NCBI GenBank assembly: GCA_027483895.1 | Contig: JAIXTP010000034.1 | Location: 1 to 64,000 of the forward strand | DNA: 64,000 nucleotides | Direction: 5' to 3' | Origin: Hyphomicrobiales bacterium | Lineage (GTDB): Bacteria; Pseudomonadota; Alphaproteobacteria; Rhizobiales; Beijerinckiaceae | Shown: piece after piece, positions 62,315 to 64,000 of the stretch | Layout: every line of letters starts with the position of its first letter | Position numbering within the stretch: position 1 is the stretch's first letter | The notes under the pieces: model-generated | What the model was told of the DNA's origin: nothing | What the model saw: only the letters and a program-made list of their open reading frames with translations | The model's database searches: none | Position numbers and translations under genes: made by a program

Positions 62315-62427
62315 GTGTCATCCCGGGCGGCGGAGCCGACCCGGGATCCAGTGAACGGGTGGGGCGGCGAGTTGCTGCGGGGTTCGCTGGATCCCGGCTC
62401 TCCGCTTCGCTGCGGCCGGGATGACAC
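62315..62427. repeat. Family B palindromic repeat, copy 4
   Basis: Identical to copy 3 over all 113 bp, 264 bp away, in the same orientation. It ends 63 bp before the portal gene. The identity implies a recent duplication or gene conversion. Confidence 0.9.
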
Positions 62428-62490
62428 GGGCGGGCATGGGCGCGGGCGGCAAGCCGTTGCCGTCATTCATCGACACGGAAAGGATCGCCG

Positions 62491-63675
62491 ATGATCGGCT
62501 TGATCGACCGCCTCATCGGGCGGAACGCGGCCGCGCGGGCCGGCGAGGCCAAGGCTTCGCGGAGCGGGGCGGCCATGGTGCTGTGGGCCGTCGGACGGCC
62601 GGCGCAGCGGCCCCGCGATTATGCGGCGCTCGCGGACGAAGGCTACAGGCGCAATGCCGTGGTCCATCGGACCGTGCGGATGATCGCGGAAGCCGCGGCG
62701 TCCGTGCCGGTGCTCGTCTTCGACGGGCGGACGGAACGACCGGACCACCCGATCGCGGGCCTGCTCGCACGGCCCAACCCCTGGGAAACCGGGCCCGGGC
62801 TGTTCGAAGCCTTCTTCGGGCATCTGCTCGTGGCCGGGAACGGCTATCTCGAAGCGGTGGGGACGGGCGGGCGGACGGCGGAACTCTATGCCTTGCGGCC
62901 GGACCGGATGCAGGTGGTGCCCGGGGCGGACGGACGGCCCGCGGCCTATGACTATGCCGCGGGCGGAAAGACCGTGCGCTTCGACCAGCAGGCCGAGGGC
63001 GTGCCGCCGATCCTGCATATGACCTTCTTCAACCCGCTCGACGACCATTACGGGCTCTCGCCCATGGAGGCGGCGGGCGCGGCGATCGACGTGCACAACG
63101 CGGCCTCGGCCTGGAACAAGGCGCTGCTGGACAATGCCGCGCGACCTTCCGGTGCGCTCGTGCATCAGGGCCCCGCGGGCTCGTCGCTGACCGGCGAGCA
63201 GTTCGAGCGGCTGAAGGCGGAACTCGAAGCGAGCTTCCAAGGGGCCGGCAATGCCGGGCGGCCGCTGCTGCTCGAAGGCGGGCTCGACTGGAAGCCGCTG
63301 AGCCTTTCGCCCAAGGACATGGACTTCATGGAGGCGAAGGCCGCTGCGGCGCGGGAAATCGCGCTCGCCTTCGGCGTGCCGCCGCTGCTCTTGGGCCTGC
63401 CGGGCGACAACACCTTCGCGAATTATGCGGAGGCCAATCGTGTGTTCTGGCGGCAGACGGTGCTGCCGCTGGTGCAGCGCACGCTGAAAAGCCTCGAACA
63501 TTGGCTCGCGCCCTCCTTCGGTGCGGTGACGCTCGAGCCCGATCTCGACCGGGTGGAGGCGCTCTCGGCGGAGCGCGAGGCGCTCTGGGCGAGGGTGGGC
63601 CGCGCGGAGTTCCTGACCGAGGACGAGAAACGCGAGGCCGTGGGCTACGGCGCGCGGGGAGGGCCGGGGCGATGA
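62491..63675 (+). CDS. HK97-family GTA portal protein
   Basis: The 394-residue protein fits the HK97 portal family: IDRLIGRNAAAR, NAVVHRTVRMIAEAAASVPV, YALRPDRMQVV, and the wing-like MTFFNPLDDHYGLSPMEAA. It forms the ring through which packaged DNA enters. It follows the terminase in the standard GTA order but is separated by 456 bp of repeats. Confidence 0.9.
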   Translation: MIGLIDRLIGRNAAARAGEAKASRSGAAMVLWAVGRPAQRPRDYAALADEGYRRNAVVHRTVRMIAEAAASVPVLVFDGRTERPDHPIAGLLARPNPWETGPGLFEAFFGHLLVAGNGYLEAVGTGGRTAELYALRPDRMQVVPGADGRPAAYDYAAGGKTVRFDQQAEGVPPILHMTFFNPLDDHYGLSPMEAAGAAIDVHNAASAWNKALLDNAARPSGALVHQGPAGSSLTGEQFERLKAELEASFQGAGNAGRPLLLEGGLDWKPLSLSPKDMDFMEAKAAAAREIALAFGVPPLLLGLPGDNTFANYAEANRVFWRQTVLPLVQRTLKSLEHWLAPSFGAVTLEPDLDRVEALSAEREALWARVGRAEFLTEDEKREAVGYGARGGPGR

Positions 63676-63857
63676 TGCAGGCCACCGTGATCGACAGCCT
63701 GATCGCACGCGGCGATCTCTCGCATCTCGTGCTGTTCCTGTGGGCGAGCGGCGCCTCGGCGGGGGCGGGCTGGCTCTTGCGGGAACTGGGCGCCGCGAAC
63801 CGCCGCTTCGACGATTTCGTGCGCGAACTCCATCGCTTCAACGCACGACACGGGTGA
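63672..63857 (+). CDS. Small GTA membrane protein (g3.5-like)
   Basis: A 61-residue protein with one predicted helix (DLSHLVLFLWASGASAGAGW) and a charged C terminus (LGAANRRFDDFVRELHRFN). Its position between portal and the next structural gene equals orfg3.5 of RcGTA-type clusters. The start overlaps the portal stop. Confidence 0.7.
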   Translation: MMQATVIDSLIARGDLSHLVLFLWASGASAGAGWLLRELGAANRRFDDFVRELHRFNARHG

Positions 63858-63861
63858 CCCC

Positions 63862-64000
63862 ATGACCGATACCGTTCTGGAACGGCCGCGCCGGAGGGCG
63901 CAGGCCGAACGCAAAGCCGTGCCGAATGCGGGGGCGGACCCCGCCTCGGCCCTTGCGGGCTTCATGAAAGCGCTCGAGCGACTGACGGCGCGACGACGCA
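63862..64000 (+). CDS. Partial GTA gene, cut by window end
   Basis: At least 46 codons follow an ATG 5 bp after the previous stop; the frame is open at the window end. The start reads MTDTVLERPRRRAQAERKAV and later SALAGFMKALERL. In GTA clusters a prohead protease or major capsid gene follows the portal; the helical FMKALERL segment may belong to either. Not resolvable from this fragment. Confidence 0.55.
   Translation, partial: MTDTVLERPRRRAQAERKAVPNAGADPASALAGFMKALERLTARRR

Noticed and set aside
59758-64000. Integrated prophage at the right end
   Set aside because: No integrase, repressor or attachment sites are seen, and gene order with DUF1491 and the g3.5-like protein fits a gene transfer agent. 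The rest of the cluster is outside the window.

Overview
The window is high-GC, densely coded DNA from an alphaproteobacterium, most likely in the order Hyphomicrobiales (Rhizobiales). Evidence: a MucR/Ros regulator followed by a DUF6456-SufE-DUF5330-like block, a DUF1491 gene next to gene-transfer-agent (GTA) packaging genes, a Tad/Cpa pilus locus of alphaproteobacterial layout, adenosylcobalamin-dependent methylmalonyl-CoA mutase with MeaB, and three families of intergenic palindromic repeats. No rRNA, tRNA, CRISPR or plasmid functions were seen. Genus and species cannot be told from the sequence alone.

Left part (1-15.9 kb): a cell-surface glycan region. A 9-kb island (709-9815) encodes a sugar-nucleotide epimerase, a three-domain fusion (guanylyltransferase, GmhB-type phosphatase, P-loop kinase), a GHMP heptose kinase, a GmhA-type isomerase, a 1208-residue methyltransferase/coiled-coil/double glycosyltransferase and a small methyltransferase. 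The first genes together supply every step from sedoheptulose 7-phosphate to GDP-heptose. The island lies between a complete MsbA-type ABC transporter gene (10412-12175) and a fragment of the 3' end of a second msbA allele (333-557). It is followed by two more glycosyltransferases and a cupin of the phosphomannose isomerase type.

16.4-27.3 kb: a Tad/Cpa pilus locus, all on the plus strand: Flp pilin, CpaB, secretin CpaC, a small lipoprotein, three TadE/TadG-like proteins, CpaE, CpaF, TadB, TadC and a TPR lipoprotein TadD. No prepilin peptidase (CpaA) is present. A mannose-1-phosphate guanylyltransferase gene follows directly.

28-53.5 kb: mostly chromosomal housekeeping: hydrolases, asparaginase, pyroglutamyl peptidase, MeaB, an FkbM methyltransferase, an M20 peptidase, a nucleotidyltransferase-fold protein with a striking inverted repeat at its start, a DUF853 ATPase, MutA/MutB, a DUF900 lipoprotein esterase, a ChbG-type deacetylase, a dolichol-phosphate-mannose-synthase-like GT2, MurJ, a branched-chain aminotransferase, SodB, an isochorismatase-like hydrolase and MsrB. 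The gaps hold palindromic repeat elements of three families (A, B, C).

53.5-64 kb: a conserved alphaproteobacterial block: mucR behind a 354-bp AT-rich control region containing a 25-bp palindrome, DUF6477, DUF6456, SufE, a DUF5330-like protein, a PAS sensor without a kinase domain, a peptidoglycan-binding protein, DUF1491, a small conserved protein and a YcgN protein. It runs into a GTA packaging cluster (small and large terminase, portal, a small membrane protein and a partial ORF) cut by the window end. Two identical 113-bp palindromic repeats sit between terminase and portal.
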